Shown: positions 25,318-35,368 of the stretch, piece after piece
How the letters are laid out: every line of letters begins with the position of its first letter
How positions within the stretch are numbered: the first letter of the stretch is position 1
Assembly: GCF_018619335.1 (NCBI RefSeq)
Contig: NZ_JAHHDX010000045.1
Coordinates: forward strand, 27,884 to 91,883
Origin: Alteromonas sp. ALT199
GTDB lineage: Bacteria > Pseudomonadota > Gammaproteobacteria > Enterobacterales > Alteromonadaceae
Length of the DNA: 64,000 nucleotides
Direction of reading: 5' to 3'
Program-made: the position numbers and the translations under genes
Notes under the pieces: generated by a model
Seen by the model: only the letters and a program-made list of their open reading frames with translations
Told to the model about the DNA's origin: nothing
Databases searched by the model: none

Positions 25318-27630
25318 CTAGGCGTAGAAATCTATACCGCCCTTGGCGGCACGGGTAACTGATTGCTCTATAACTCGCGCACCATCCATCTCGTCTAAAC
25401 CGTCATTTTCTCCACGATTTCCGTCACCGTGGTTTCTACTACCGTCTTCTGCAAGTTGCTGGCCACTTTCGTTACCCGACGAATTATCTTTTCTTACCTG
25501 AGCATCGCCTAATTCTATGCCTTGTTCAGAAAGCATGTCCCGTAGTTTAGGCATAGCGTCAGCTAGTGCATCCTTCGCCTGTTGAGATTGAACAACAAAG
25601 CTTACGCTTGCAGCATCTCCGGCTACGTTAACTCGTACCTGCATACTGCCCATCTCGGGCGGATCAAGACGAATTTCAGCCATGGTATTGCGCGCGTTAA
25701 CCATCCAACGAATTTTTTCATTCAATTGTTGCTGCCCTTCGGGCTTATGGATATTTACTGCTTTATCAAAACCTTCAAATTGCTGCTGAGATTTTGACGC
25801 TTCAGCGCGCAGCTGAGAGTTTTCCTGAATTACTGTATCGCTTTGCCCCATCATACTGGCAAAAACTTGTTGAGCACTGGCCTGTGTTTGAGTCATTAAA
25901 TTTAAGAATTGGCTAGCTTGGGTGTCAACACGAGCTGTCATTGAAGTAATCACTTCCGAGCTTATTGCTGCCTCTTTTGCGGCGTCTGCCACGATAGCTG
26001 ACAAATCAATGCCAGGCTCTCTACCCTGCTGTAGTTGCTGCTGGAATTCATTAATACCGGCAATAATGTTTGTCTTCACAGCTTGTTGTTGCGAACCGCT
26101 TGGCATTACTGCAACTACGCGTTCAGCAAACGCTTCTGTCGCTTTTTGTGCGCTTTGTGGCGACAGTTCGCTTATTGCGGTAAGTAGGTCTTTGGGCGTT
26201 TTCACTGCAATTTCGCTATCTGCCAATTGAGTTTGTTCACCACTCGTATTAGTTTTAAGAACCGCGTCAGATGGCATCATTTTATCGATACCTGTAGCTT
26301 TCGCGCTCTCCTCGCTACTTGTAACAGCGGTTTTTGAAGCTATTTCAGTGAGCAAGACTTCCTCGCTGGCGCTAGCTTCATCTAGCGCTCCCCCTTGCAA
26401 ATCTTTAAGTTCGTCAGATAACAAACTTAAAACCAGAGATTCGTCGGTTGAATTTTCACTGTTCGCCAAGATTCCATCAAGATCACTTGCGCTTTCAACA
26501 CCTGCGTCAACACTTTGCTCACTGTTGTCAGCGCTTTCTTTTTGTTGCATGAGCTGGGCAATTAGCGCAGAAAGTTCATTGGCGTTCGGGTCTGCCTTAT
26601 CGGTGGAAAAGAGTTTTGAAAGTTCAGCGTTAGCTTCGCTATTGGCATTACTTTGCTCGCTACCGGCATTACTTTGCTCGCTACCGGCACCACCTTGTTC
26701 GCTTTCAGCGCCAAACAATAGCGCTGTTAAAGCACTCAGCGTCTGTTGTGCTTCTGATGAAAGGGATTCGATAGCGATTTCACCCTCATTGCTGCCATTA
26801 TTTAGCTGAGAAAGTAAATGTGCCATTACCGAAGGCGCGTCGCTGGCATCTACCCCATCTGGTATCTTCCAAAGCTTTCCGTTTTCTTTAACAGAAATAA
26901 CCTCTGTAGTCTCGCCGGCAACCTCGGAAATACGATTACTTATTTCAGTATTCGAAGCACCCGGGGCTTGCTCGCCTTTGTCAAATCGGCTGGCTACCGT
27001 TTCTATATAGGCCACCCAATCTGGTTCGCCATCATCTTTACTCGGCTTTCCGTCTGGAGTGCCCGGTGTAGTGATAACACCAGCCTCAGCATCTTTTCTT
27101 CCGCCTTCTCCAACGACAAGTTGTGCTTCAGTTACACTTTTCTGTTCAGCATTACCAACGGCGCTATCAACTAACAAATCAGAAACTTCATCGTCGTCAC
27201 CAACCTGCTGCAGCTGTGTTGGTACAGTATCATCTGCTATATCTTTTGACCCTACTACTGCGGTTTCTTCTTTCGTAACCGCTGCCGAATCAGCAGGTAT
27301 ATCAGTGACCGTTTTTTCATCGGGGAGATCAGTATGCCCAGCATCGCGATCTTTACCGCTTGTCGACGTTTCACTAGACCCCGAAGTATTGTTGAAAGCG
27401 TTGTTTGACCGATTTGTTTCGCGATTTTGAGAGCGGAAGCTCTCTTTCTCATTTAAAACAAAATCTGACTTGCTCGATTTCGCTTCCTGATAAAGTCGAT
27501 TAAATGCTTGGTTATTTTCACTGTTCGCTTGCTGTTGCGTACCAATACCTGTTTCAACCGCTTTAGCTGTGCTAGAAGCAGAAAAAGGTAATGCGGCAAT
27601 GTCTGTTTTATGTGCGGCAACTTGTTGCAT
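25318..27630 (-). CDS. fliK: FliK, hook-length control protein
   Basis: A 770-residue, highly acidic, Ser/Glu-rich secreted protein. Most of it is low-complexity, consistent with the measuring region of FliK. The conserved C-terminal hook-length control domain lies at about residues 640-735 (IRWMVNARNTMAEIRLDPPE; MGSMQVRVNVAGDAASVSF), which contacts FlhB to switch export. Length is large for the family but FliK length is variable. Three near-identical 21-base repeats lie inside the gene. A sigma54-type promoter is about 310 bases upstream. Confidence 0.92.
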   Translation of the reverse strand: MQQVAAHKTDIAALPFSASSTAKAVETGIGTQQQANSENNQAFNRLYQEAKSSKSDFVLNEKESFRSQNRETNRSNNAFNNTSGSSETSTSGKDRDAGHTDLPDEKTVTDIPADSAAVTKEETAVVGSKDIADDTVPTQLQQVGDDDEVSDLLVDSAVGNAEQKSVTEAQLVVGEGGRKDAEAGVITTPGTPDGKPSKDDGEPDWVAYIETVASRFDKGEQAPGASNTEISNRISEVAGETTEVISVKENGKLWKIPDGVDASDAPSVMAHLLSQLNNGSNEGEIAIESLSSEAQQTLSALTALLFGAESEQGGAGSEQSNAGSEQSNANSEANAELSKLFSTDKADPNANELSALIAQLMQQKESADNSEQSVDAGVESASDLDGILANSENSTDESLVLSLLSDELKDLQGGALDEASASEEVLLTEIASKTAVTSSEESAKATGIDKMMPSDAVLKTNTSGEQTQLADSEIAVKTPKDLLTAISELSPQSAQKATEAFAERVVAVMPSGSQQQAVKTNIIAGINEFQQQLQQGREPGIDLSAIVADAAKEAAISSEVITSMTARVDTQASQFLNLMTQTQASAQQVFASMMGQSDTVIQENSQLRAEASKSQQQFEGFDKAVNIHKPEGQQQLNEKIRWMVNARNTMAEIRLDPPEMGSMQVRVNVAGDAASVSFVVQSQQAKDALADAMPKLRDMLSEQGIELGDAQVRKDNSSGNESGQQLAEDGSRNHGDGNRGENDGLDEMDGARVIEQSVTRAAKGGIDFYA
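26638..26700. repeat. Three 21-base tandem repeats inside fliK
   Basis: Units at 26638-26658, 26659-26679 and 26680-26700 share the pattern GCTAYYGGCAYYACYTTGYTC. They encode the heptad-like peptides EQGGAGS, EQSNAGS and EQSNANS on the minus strand. In-frame copy-number change would lengthen or shorten the FliK ruler region by 7 residues. Confidence 0.85.
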
Positions 27631-27979
27631 ATTGTCCTACCGTCCTACATTTATATCGTCTTTCACCAAGAAGACGTAATGTGATGCGAATAATTCACTT
27701 GGCGAAATATTTAAACTGTCCGAGCAAAGTAAATCGCAAACCCACCAACGCTTATTTACATTACAATCACTTAGCTTTAAGTAAGTAGCTAAAAAGCTAA
27801 CGTTTGGCGTTAAGTTTCATGCGCGCTTCGGTTAAATTTCTTACGCTGTGTCGCGTATGGAAAATCTATAAAACGCTCGTAAACCCTACTAACGATTGCT
27901 AAGCAATAAAATTACGTTGATACATTTTATATGGGTTTTGCAAGGGTTAAGCCAAAGTGGCTTAATATGTGACTAATTA
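27631..27979. other. 349-base gap between fliJ and fliK
   Basis: No credible coding frame was found. The gap holds a sigma54-type promoter near its fliJ end (27940-27954) that reads toward fliK, leaving a leader of about 300 bases. A short stem (TAGCT-AAAA-AGCTA, 27786-27799) is present, but I cannot assign a function to it. Confidence 0.6.
27940..27954 (-). promoter_or_regulatory. sigma54 promoter reading toward fliK
   Basis: On the minus strand TGGCTTAACCCTTGCA has the required GG-N10-GC spacing, with TGGC at -24 and TTGCA at -12. It lies just outside the 3' end of fliJ and about 310 bases upstream of the fliK start, so it probably drives fliK and possibly fliL onward. This is a typical class of FlrA/FlrC-dependent promoter. 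Confidence 0.7.
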
Positions 27980-28426
27980 TTAGAAAGGTGAGCGCTTAGC
28001 TCTGAAAAAACGCTGTGTAGCGAACTCATCCATCATGGCCTGCTCAGCCTTTGCTTCTTTCTTTTGCTCGGCCAACTTTTTCTTATCTAGCAACAAAGTA
28101 ATGGCTTTCACTTTTTGCTGTTGTTTTAGCCACATTTGTTTTCGCTGATCTGCTGCCATTTGCGCACGAGCAATTACTTGCATTTGCTGCTCACACGCTT
28201 TATCTAATTTACCAACGAAGGATAAATGTTGCTGGTAGTAAGTAGCCGTAACACCGGCTTGACCGGTCTGCTGAATACCTTTGATATAGTCAACGCGGTA
28301 CTGCTCTAAACTGGTAAGCTTTTGCTTTTGTTGGTTAACGTTTTGCTGCGCTTGCTGATAATAGCGGGCTTCACGCTGCTCTTTTTCGCGCTCGAATTCA
28401 GCTAAACGCTCTAATTGCTTAGACAT
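27980..28426 (-). CDS. fliJ: FliJ, flagellar export chaperone/ATPase stalk
   Basis: A 148-residue protein that is almost wholly coiled-coil, rich in Gln, Lys and Glu, matching FliJ (LERLAEFEREKEQREARYY at the N-terminus). FliJ inserts in the FliI hexamer ring and connects it to FlhA, resembling the gamma subunit of F1-ATPase. It lies 72 bases after fliI and is the last gene of the fliEFGHIJ string. Confidence 0.92.
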   Translation of the reverse strand: MSKQLERLAEFEREKEQREARYYQQAQQNVNQQKQKLTSLEQYRVDYIKGIQQTGQAGVTATYYQQHLSFVGKLDKACEQQMQVIARAQMAADQRKQMWLKQQQKVKAITLLLDKKKLAEQKKEAKAEQAMMDEFATQRFFRAKRSPF

Positions 28427-28498
28427 TTTTGGCTCCCTTACTCACAAAGCCTTGCTGACTGTTCGTTAAAGCCCAAGCACCCGTTACTGAAAAACACA

Positions 28499-29833
28499 TT
28501 ATCCTTGCCCCAACCCTTTGGCCAGGGCAGCCATGCCTTCCAAACTTTCGTCGTAAGGTATTACTTGCTTCATTCCTTGCTGTAACAGAGCATTGATTGC
28601 AGGCTCTGCACGAATCGCCAAATCAATACGTGGGTCTGACCCTTTTGCATAAGCGCCAATAGAAATAAGATCTTGGTTTTGTTTGTAGTTTGAGTAAACC
28701 TGGCGAATGCGACGGGCCATTAGTTGATGCTCTTCACTTACCACCATAGGCATTACGCGGCTTATTGACGCTTCAATATCAATTGCGGGGTAATGACCAC
28801 TATCGGCAAGGGTCCGTGATAAGACTACGTGACCGTCTAGAATTGCGCGAGCGGCGTCGGCAATGGGGTCTTGTAAATCATCCCCTTCTGTTAGTACCGT
28901 ATAAAAGGCCGTGATAGAGCCCTGTCGCTCACTACCGTTACCAGCTCGTTCAACTAATGCAGGTAGCCGAGCAAAGACCGATGGCGGATAGCCTTTTGTT
29001 GCAGGAGGCTCACCCACAGCCAGCGCAATTTCACGCTGCGCCATGGCATAACGGGTTAACGAGTCAATGAGCAACAGCACCTTCATGCCTTTATCGCGAA
29101 AATACTCAGCAATGGTTACTGCAGTCTCACAGCCCTTCAAGCGCATAAGAGGTGAAGTATCGGCAGGCGCAGCTACTACAACCGCACGTTGACGCTCTTC
29201 CTCCGTAAGGATTTCATGAATAAATTCTTTTACTTCTCGGCCACGTTCTCCGACAAGCCCTACAACAACCACGTCGGCTTCACAGCCACGGGTCATCATG
29301 CCAAGTAGCACACTTTTGCCCACTCCACTTCCGGCGAATAGCCCCATACGTTGACCTACACCCACTGTATTGAGTGCGTTAATGGCGCGAACGCCAACAT
29401 CCATCGGGGTGTTTATGGGGCGGCGGATAAGCGGGTTCATTGGCGGTCGGGTCGTTGGCGCGCGGGCTTCGGCATTTATTTCACCTAAACCGTCAAGGGG
29501 CTGACCATTACCATCTACCACGCGCCCTAAAAGCCCCATTCCCACCGGCAAACCGCTTTGTCGATTTAACGGCATCACGCGGCTTCCGGGCACAATACCG
29601 CGTACTGCTTCGGTAGGCATTAAATAAGTAATATCGTCGCCAAAACCAACCACTTCGGCTTCTATTTCACCTTCAATGGTTTGCACTAAGCACTGACTGC
29701 CCACGGGTAGCTGACATCCCACCGCTTCAAGAGTTAGACCGATACCACGAACTAACTTGCCGGCAGCGACAACCGGCGGAGAAGAGATCTGCTTTGTGAG
29801 GGATTCAAAATGCGAGTGCCAAGGGCTAGTCAT
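28499..29833 (-). CDS. fliI: FliI, flagellar export ATPase
   Basis: A 444-residue F1-beta-like ATPase with Walker [16 protein letters not shown], Walker B around [19 protein letters not shown], and the family loop [18 protein letters not shown]. It energises unloading of export substrates at the base of the flagellum with FliH and FliJ. The start overlaps the end of fliH by 8 bases. Confidence 0.97.
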   Translation of the reverse strand: MTSPWHSHFESLTKQISSPPVVAAGKLVRGIGLTLEAVGCQLPVGSQCLVQTIEGEIEAEVVGFGDDITYLMPTEAVRGIVPGSRVMPLNRQSGLPVGMGLLGRVVDGNGQPLDGLGEINAEARAPTTRPPMNPLIRRPINTPMDVGVRAINALNTVGVGQRMGLFAGSGVGKSVLLGMMTRGCEADVVVVGLVGERGREVKEFIHEILTEEERQRAVVVAAPADTSPLMRLKGCETAVTIAEYFRDKGMKVLLLIDSLTRYAMAQREIALAVGEPPATKGYPPSVFARLPALVERAGNGSERQGSITAFYTVLTEGDDLQDPIADAARAILDGHVVLSRTLADSGHYPAIDIEASISRVMPMVVSEEHQLMARRIRQVYSNYKQNQDLISIGAYAKGSDPRIDLAIRAEPAINALLQQGMKQVIPYDESLEGMAALAKGLGQG

Positions 29834-30608
29834 CTGACAAACCTTGGTTTAGTAAAAATTTATCAATAACGTCACGGCATCGGCGTTCAATAGACACATC
29901 TACGGCATTTTGTGCAGTGGTAATATCGCAACCACCACGCTCCATAGCTGGGGCCTCAACTAGGTTCCACCCTTTTTTAGCAATTTCTTCATCGCCAAAG
30001 TGCGCTTTTACCAATTCAATATCTTCAGGGTTCATGTGAATTTGATAATCTGCTTGATTAATGGGTAGCGCCTTAATGCCTTCGCTTAACGCTTGAAGTA
30101 TCACTTGTTGGTTAGTGCTAACCTCTGTTTTGATCACAGATTTTGCAAGTGTTACGGCAAGTTTCACCAACTGGTCACGCGTTTCATCGTTAGCTTGCGA
30201 AAGTGGGTCGTGGAATTTTTCAGCAAGCATTTGCCACACTTCGGCTTGAGTTGCCATTTGCTGGCGACCTTCTTCTAAGCCTTGCTCAAGACCTTCGTTA
30301 TGACCTTGTTCTTTACCCTCGGCCAAGCCAGTTTCGAGACCTTCAGCTTTACCTTCTTCAAACCCCTTTTCCTTGCCTTCTTGCAGACCTTCGTCATAGG
30401 CTGCTTGGCGAATAGCTTCAATCTCTTCAGCTGTTGGTGGTTTGATTTCCTCTTCAACTTCAGGTGGCTCATACTTCCAGTCTGAGCGTTTATTCAGTGC
30501 ATTGGTTGTCTCGTTTTTTCTAGATGCCTTTGGATCATCGACAAAAGGTAGATCCCACGTTTTAGCTTCGTTTATTTCGTTTTCACTGAAATTTTTATTA
30601 CCAGACAT
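29826..30608 (-). CDS. fliH: FliH, negative regulator of the export ATPase
   Basis: A 260-residue protein. The middle part (about residues 70-120) has a run of Gly/Glu repeats of the form EGLxxG and EGKxxG, a glycine-repeat helix typical of FliH that packs as a dimer. The C-terminal half resembles the F1 delta/V-type E subunit and binds FliI. It lies between fliG and fliI. Confidence 0.95.
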   Translation of the reverse strand: MSGNKNFSENEINEAKTWDLPFVDDPKASRKNETTNALNKRSDWKYEPPEVEEEIKPPTAEEIEAIRQAAYDEGLQEGKEKGFEEGKAEGLETGLAEGKEQGHNEGLEQGLEEGRQQMATQAEVWQMLAEKFHDPLSQANDETRDQLVKLAVTLAKSVIKTEVSTNQQVILQALSEGIKALPINQADYQIHMNPEDIELVKAHFGDEEIAKKGWNLVEAPAMERGGCDITTAQNAVDVSIERRCRDVIDKFLLNQGLSDD

Positions 30609-30647
30609 GTTTCTACCTAAGTTACAGAGGTAAGGGCATTAAAGCGC

Positions 30648-31688
30648 TTATAAGAACTCTTCACCGCCACCGCCGCCAAGCATGATTTCACCTGAGTCAG
30701 AAAGTCGACGGGCAACAGAAAGAATTTCTTTTTGTGCGGTTTCCACTTCACTGATGCGAACAGGGCCAAGAGCTTCCAAGTCGTCGCCAAGCATTTCAGC
30801 AGCACGCTTAGACATATTGCGCATAATTTTATCTTTAAGTTCTTCGTCAGCACCCTTAATAGCTTTAAGCAGCGCATCTTGCTGAACTTCTCGCAATATT
30901 GCTTGAATGCCTTTGTCGTCTACATCGACTAAGTTGTCGAAGACAAACATAAGATCCTGAATTTGCTGACTCATCTCTTCGTCTTGCTCGCGAATAGCGT
31001 CCATCAGCTGACCTTCTATCGCGGTATCTAAGTAGTTCATGATGTTCGCTGCAGACTTCAAGCCGCCCATTTTCGCTGCTTGCGTTCCCGCTTGACCAGC
31101 GAACTGCTTCTCCATAATTTCGTTTAGTTCTTGCAATGCTGCTGGTTGAACTTCTTCTAGGTTCGCAATACGCATCAACAGGTCAAGGCGTACTTTTTCT
31201 GGGAACTGTGCCAAAATTTCAGCGCTTTGCTCAGGTTCGAGGTAAGACAGTACAATGGTTTGAATCTGCGGGTGTTCGTTGCGAATGATGCTCGCCACCT
31301 GCTTAGAGTCCATCCATTTCAGTGAATCTAGACCTTTTGCGCCACTGCCCATTAGAATCTGATCGATAAGGTTTGCCGCCTTATCTTCACCTAACGCCGC
31401 AGTTAGCGCTCGCTTAACAAAGTCCTGGCTCTGGAAGCCAATAGTGCTGTAGTTTTGAATCTCTTCAATGAAATGTTTATGAACTGACGTTATTTTGGTT
31501 TGCGTCATATCGTCCACTTTCGCCATTTCAGAACCCAGCTTTTGCACTTGTTTCGGTTCGAGATGCTTTAGTATCTGCGCCGCATCTTCTTCAGATAAGC
31601 TAAGTAGTAAGATGGCAGCTTTTTCTACGCCTTCTAATTTACTGACGTCGTATGACGGTTCTTCAACATTGGCAAGTTCTTCAGCCAT
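30648..31688 (-). CDS. fliG: FliG, flagellar motor switch protein
   Basis: A 346-residue rotor protein: N-terminal domain binding FliF, armadillo-like middle domain with the EHPQ motif (RNEHPQIQTIVLSYL) and a C-terminal torque domain with charged residues for stator contact (LLKAIKGADEELKDKIMRNM). It converts stator conformational change into rotation. Normal length; it begins 12 bases after the fliF stop. Confidence 0.97.
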   Translation of the reverse strand: MAEELANVEEPSYDVSKLEGVEKAAILLLSLSEEDAAQILKHLEPKQVQKLGSEMAKVDDMTQTKITSVHKHFIEEIQNYSTIGFQSQDFVKRALTAALGEDKAANLIDQILMGSGAKGLDSLKWMDSKQVASIIRNEHPQIQTIVLSYLEPEQSAEILAQFPEKVRLDLLMRIANLEEVQPAALQELNEIMEKQFAGQAGTQAAKMGGLKSAANIMNYLDTAIEGQLMDAIREQDEEMSQQIQDLMFVFDNLVDVDDKGIQAILREVQQDALLKAIKGADEELKDKIMRNMSKRAAEMLGDDLEALGPVRISEVETAQKEILSVARRLSDSGEIMLGGGGGEEFL

Positions 31689-31700
31689 AATCTTATCTCA

Positions 31701-33395
31701 CTACTCGTCTTGCATTAACCAGCCCTTCACTACCTGAGCTGATAATTCTGGTTCATTGGCCACTAGCGCGCGAACGGCTTTAAGTACATCTTCGTCTTTG
31801 TGTAGGTCAGGCAACATTAGTGAGCCATCTGGCGCGAAGCCTACCTGTCCTTCATCAAAGTCAGACGTTAACATGCTAATGGTATCATCGCCTAAGTCTA
31901 AGCCTTCATCGGCGTCAAACTCGTCTGCCTCGTTAGATTCATCTGGGTTGATAAGACGACGCAGCATAGGTCGAATCACAAAGATGATAAGTACTATTAT
32001 AACCAAGCCACCAACAACTAGCTTAAGAATTGGCAGAAAACCAGGCTGTTCCCACAAAGGCGCATCTTCAATTTCACCTGCATCCATACGAGTAAAGGGT
32101 ACGCTAACCACTTCTAGCGAGTCGCCGCGGGTTACGTCAAAGCCAATACCGCCCTGCAATAGTCTGCGGATATTAAGAATTTCTTCTTGTTTGCGTGGCG
32201 TTGGCGTTATGGCACCGTCTTCACCTGCAACTTGGGTATAATCTACTGCCACCGACACACTTAATCTTCGGATAACCCCAGTTTGCTTTTTGGTATGACT
32301 GATGGTGGTATCCAGCTCGTAGTTGCGCGTAGATTCTTTTGCCGTGCGTCCAGGCATAGTTTGTTGACTACCGCCCACGGCGTTTTCTGGGATATTGGAA
32401 TCGAGCGGAGGTTGATTTGATAATGCGCCAGGAATACCGCCAACACCGCCACCTACACTATTTTCTTCCATGATCATTTCACTGCGAACAGCAGGTAAAT
32501 CAGGGTTGTAGCTACGCTGGGTTTGCTCCATAGCAGTAAAGTCCATGGAGACGTCAGCTTGCGCCGTATAGTTACCTATGCCCAATACTGGAATTAATAT
32601 AGCGTCAATTTTTTCGAGATACTCTTGCTCGCGCTGACGTTCAATTTCGTATTCTTTTCTGGCACGAGCACTCATAGAGTCTTGTGAGCCGGAATTTAGT
32701 AAACGCCCGTTGCTGTCTGTTACCGTAACTTTAGACGGCTCCATGTTTTGTACCGCAGAAGCCACGATATCAACAACAGCATCAACCTCTTCACCGGCAA
32801 TTACAGCTCCACGTTTAGCGGTTAATACAACCGTTGCCGATGCTTTCTTTTCTCTGCGTGCAAACACGTTTTCTTTTGGCATCGCCAGTAATACTCGGGC
32901 TTTTTGAATGCTAGCGATATCTTCGATGGTTGAGGCAATTTGTTGCTCGCGAGCATGTTTAAGACGTTCCATCTCTACGCGCTGACTTACACCAAACCCC
33001 ATATCTTGCATAATGATATCGGTACCGGCATCTGAAGATTTCGTTAACCCTTGGCGAGTCATGCCTAGACGGATACTTTGAAACTCGTCGCTTCTTACAT
33101 AAACGGTATTGCCTTCGAGCTTATAGTCGATTTGATTCGCATCCATATAATCGAGGGTTTCGATAAGCTCTTGGGTTTCCATTTTAGCAAGGGGCCGATA
33201 ATCAGGCTCTTGTGACCATATAAGGATGAAAATAGCAATGGCCACACAAATGACCAAAACAACCACAAGGGCCATCTGGCGCATCATGTCTGCGCTACCT
33301 AACGTATCCATAAAACCAGATTTGTTTTCTGGCTCATTGTCCGCTGCTTGATTTTGATCAGGAACCGTAAGGTTTGTACCTGTAGCTTCAGCCAT
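31701..33395 (-). CDS. fliF: FliF, MS-ring protein
   Basis: A 564-residue protein with two transmembrane helices (about residues 38-60 and 455-475), a periplasmic YscJ-like ring domain (LLAMPKENVFARREKKASA) and a cytoplasmic C-terminal FliG-binding tail (LVANEPELSAQVVKGWL). It forms the MS/C-ring platform and is among the first parts to assemble. It follows fliE by 12 bases. Confidence 0.97.
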   Translation of the reverse strand: MAEATGTNLTVPDQNQAADNEPENKSGFMDTLGSADMMRQMALVVVLVICVAIAIFILIWSQEPDYRPLAKMETQELIETLDYMDANQIDYKLEGNTVYVRSDEFQSIRLGMTRQGLTKSSDAGTDIIMQDMGFGVSQRVEMERLKHAREQQIASTIEDIASIQKARVLLAMPKENVFARREKKASATVVLTAKRGAVIAGEEVDAVVDIVASAVQNMEPSKVTVTDSNGRLLNSGSQDSMSARARKEYEIERQREQEYLEKIDAILIPVLGIGNYTAQADVSMDFTAMEQTQRSYNPDLPAVRSEMIMEENSVGGGVGGIPGALSNQPPLDSNIPENAVGGSQQTMPGRTAKESTRNYELDTTISHTKKQTGVIRRLSVSVAVDYTQVAGEDGAITPTPRKQEEILNIRRLLQGGIGFDVTRGDSLEVVSVPFTRMDAGEIEDAPLWEQPGFLPILKLVVGGLVIIVLIIFVIRPMLRRLINPDESNEADEFDADEGLDLGDDTISMLTSDFDEGQVGFAPDGSLMLPDLHKDEDVLKAVRALVANEPELSAQVVKGWLMQDE

Positions 33396-33407
33396 AACCT
33401 ACTCCAC

Positions 33408-33749
33408 CTATACCGGCATGTTCATTATTGTTTTATAGGCTTCAAGTACTTTGTTACGTACTTGAACAGTAGCTTCAAACGCAATGCCTGCCTTTTCTTT
33501 TGTCAACATGACTTGGGCTAAACTTAGACTTGGGTCGCCCATTTCAAAACGCTGTTGAGCATCTTTTGACTCAAGCTGCATACCGTTTACACCATCTACC
33601 GCGTTCTTAAGCATGGTCGAGAAATCGCTTGCCGAGCTATTAACTTCACTAAGCGGCTGTTGCTGAGGCTCGTTAACTTGAAGACGAGTTTGCCCAATCA
33701 TGTTCTGCATTTCTTGATACAAACTATTGGCTTTAACGTCCATACCCAC
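33408..33749 (-). CDS. fliE: FliE, hook-basal body adaptor
   Basis: A 113-residue protein with the conserved C-terminal half of FliE (SLAQVMLTKEKAGIAFEATV; QVRNKVLEAYKTIMNMPV). It links the MS ring to the proximal rod and is an early export substrate. It heads the fliEFGHIJ string and follows a sigma54 promoter by about 64 bases. Confidence 0.95.
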   Translation of the reverse strand: MGMDVKANSLYQEMQNMIGQTRLQVNEPQQQPLSEVNSSASDFSTMLKNAVDGVNGMQLESKDAQQRFEMGDPSLSLAQVMLTKEKAGIAFEATVQVRNKVLEAYKTIMNMPV

Positions 33750-33812
33750 TCCTAGCGTTTCTTTGAAAACCGCCTGAACACCGGCGAATAACTAATTAAT
33801 AATCTTAATTTA

Positions 33813-33827
33813 GCAAGGGGCTTGCCA
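33813..33827 (-). promoter_or_regulatory. sigma54 promoter of the fliE operon
   Basis: On the minus strand TGGCAAGCCCCTTGC has exact GG-N10-GC spacing, with -24 TGGCAAG and -12 CTTGC. It lies about 64 bases upstream of fliE, the position expected for an FlrC- or FlrA-activated class promoter. Confidence 0.8.
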
Positions 33828-33910
33828 ACTTTATAAATCTATATATTTCAAATAGATAGAGAGACATTAAGCAGATTTGCCAAATTTATGGCGTTAAATT
33901 CTGTGTGGAC

Positions 33911-33949
33911 AACAAAAAACCGCCGCCTTCTTAACTACAGAGGCGACGG
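33911..33949 (-). terminator. Rho-independent terminator after flrC
   Basis: On the minus strand a nine-pair stem with one mismatch (CCGTCGCCT / AGGCGGCGG) and a 12-base loop is followed by TTTTTTGTT. It lies about 65 bases downstream of the flrC stop and separates the flr genes from the fliE promoter. Confidence 0.85.
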
Positions 33950-34014
33950 ATAAGGAGGATAAGATCAATTAGGTTTTACGTGTTTGATGTTAAGGTCAAT
34001 CTTGTAATAAAACG

Positions 34015-35352
34015 TTACGCAGGAACTTCGATACCATCTTCACGCATACGCGCCAATTTGTAGCGCAGGGTTCTTGGGCTTATTCCAAGTTTTTCGGCTA
34101 CGTCTTTACGCTTACCATTGCACGATACTAGTGTATCAAGAATTATCTGATGCTCTTGATAGCGAAGCTCAGACCCCAACTTACTTTCTTCAACCTGCTC
34201 TTGAAGTATATCTACTGGCACAGACATGTCGTCGTCAATCATTAGATCGCTGGCATCTATTTCATTGTTTTCACAAAGAATGAGCGCTCGTTGAACCACG
34301 TTCTCAAGCTCTCGAACGTTTCCTGGCCAGCTATACTGGGACAACTTATTACGCGCAGCAGCACTTAACCTGATTGTGCCCAGCCCTTGTGAACTTGCGT
34401 GACGTTGAACAAGGTGCTCGGCAAGCGGAACTATGTCCCCTGGGCGTTGAGCCAAAGGGCGCCACTCAATAGGAAACACATTTAAACGGTAGTACAAATC
34501 TTCTCTGAACTCGCCGGCGTCTACTGCTTTTTTTAAATCTCGGTTGCTGGTAGCGATAACACGTACGTTAAGCTTAACGTTTTTTCTTCCGCCAAGACGC
34601 TCTACTTCACGCTCTTGCAACACGCGCAATAATTTCGCCTGAAGCGCCAAGTCCATTTCGGTTATTTCATCAAGTAACAGTGTGCCGTCTTGAGCTTGTT
34701 CGAACTTACCTGGGCACGCCTGAATAGCGCCGGTAAACGCCCCTTTTTCGTAACCAAATAAGGTCGCTTCCAACATATTCTCGGGAATAGCGGCGCAGTT
34801 GATGGCAACAAAAGGTGCCTCGCTGCGCGGAGACTGATCATGGATATAGCGAGACAATACTTCTTTACCAGAACCGCTTGGTCCCATGACCATCACAGTA
34901 GCTTCAGACTTCGCGACTTTGCGTGAAAGCTCGAGCAGCTTCAAACTTGAAGGGTCTGCTACTATAGGCGTACGTGATTCAATTTTTTGTGCAGGCGCGT
35001 AGCGCCCCACTAAATTAAGCAGCACTTCAGGTGCAAAAGGCTTTGAAAGATAGTCCGTTGCGCCATCTCGCATTGCCTGAACAGCATCGTCGATTGTGGC
35101 GTAAGCTGTCATTAACAGCACAGGCATATTGGGATACTTAGCTTTAATACTTTTAAGCAGCACTAGGCCACTCATTTCGCCCATCTGGATATCGCTAACC
35201 ACTAGGTCAACATTCTGTGACGACAGCATCATCAATGCTTCTTCTGCACAATCAGCGGCAATCACGTTATAGTTACCTAATAGAAGGGTGTCTAGGAGCG
35301 CTTCGCGTAAACCCGCGTCATCTTCAACAATTAATATGGTAGTTTTAGACAT
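34015..35352 (-). CDS. flrC: FlrC (FleR), sigma54-dependent response regulator
   Basis: A 445-residue NtrC-type activator: receiver domain with Asp54 in VVSDIQMGEMSG, AAA+ domain with Walker A GPSGSGKE and the sigma54-contact loop GAFTGA, and a Fis-type HTH (RKDVAEKLGISPRTLRYKL). Phosphorylated by FlrB, it activates class III genes such as basal body/hook genes in Vibrio. It begins 16 bases after the flrB stop and is intact. Confidence 0.95.
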   Translation of the reverse strand: MSKTTILIVEDDAGLREALLDTLLLGNYNVIAADCAEEALMMLSSQNVDLVVSDIQMGEMSGLVLLKSIKAKYPNMPVLLMTAYATIDDAVQAMRDGATDYLSKPFAPEVLLNLVGRYAPAQKIESRTPIVADPSSLKLLELSRKVAKSEATVMVMGPSGSGKEVLSRYIHDQSPRSEAPFVAINCAAIPENMLEATLFGYEKGAFTGAIQACPGKFEQAQDGTLLLDEITEMDLALQAKLLRVLQEREVERLGGRKNVKLNVRVIATSNRDLKKAVDAGEFREDLYYRLNVFPIEWRPLAQRPGDIVPLAEHLVQRHASSQGLGTIRLSAAARNKLSQYSWPGNVRELENVVQRALILCENNEIDASDLMIDDDMSVPVDILQEQVEESKLGSELRYQEHQIILDTLVSCNGKRKDVAEKLGISPRTLRYKLARMREDGIEVPA

Positions 35353-35368
35353 TATTCTCTCCTGTAAC

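Noticed and set aside
31756..32241. 161-codon plus-strand frame opposite fliF
   Set aside because: It is a Ser/Thr-rich shadow of the fliF frame with no signal or family match.
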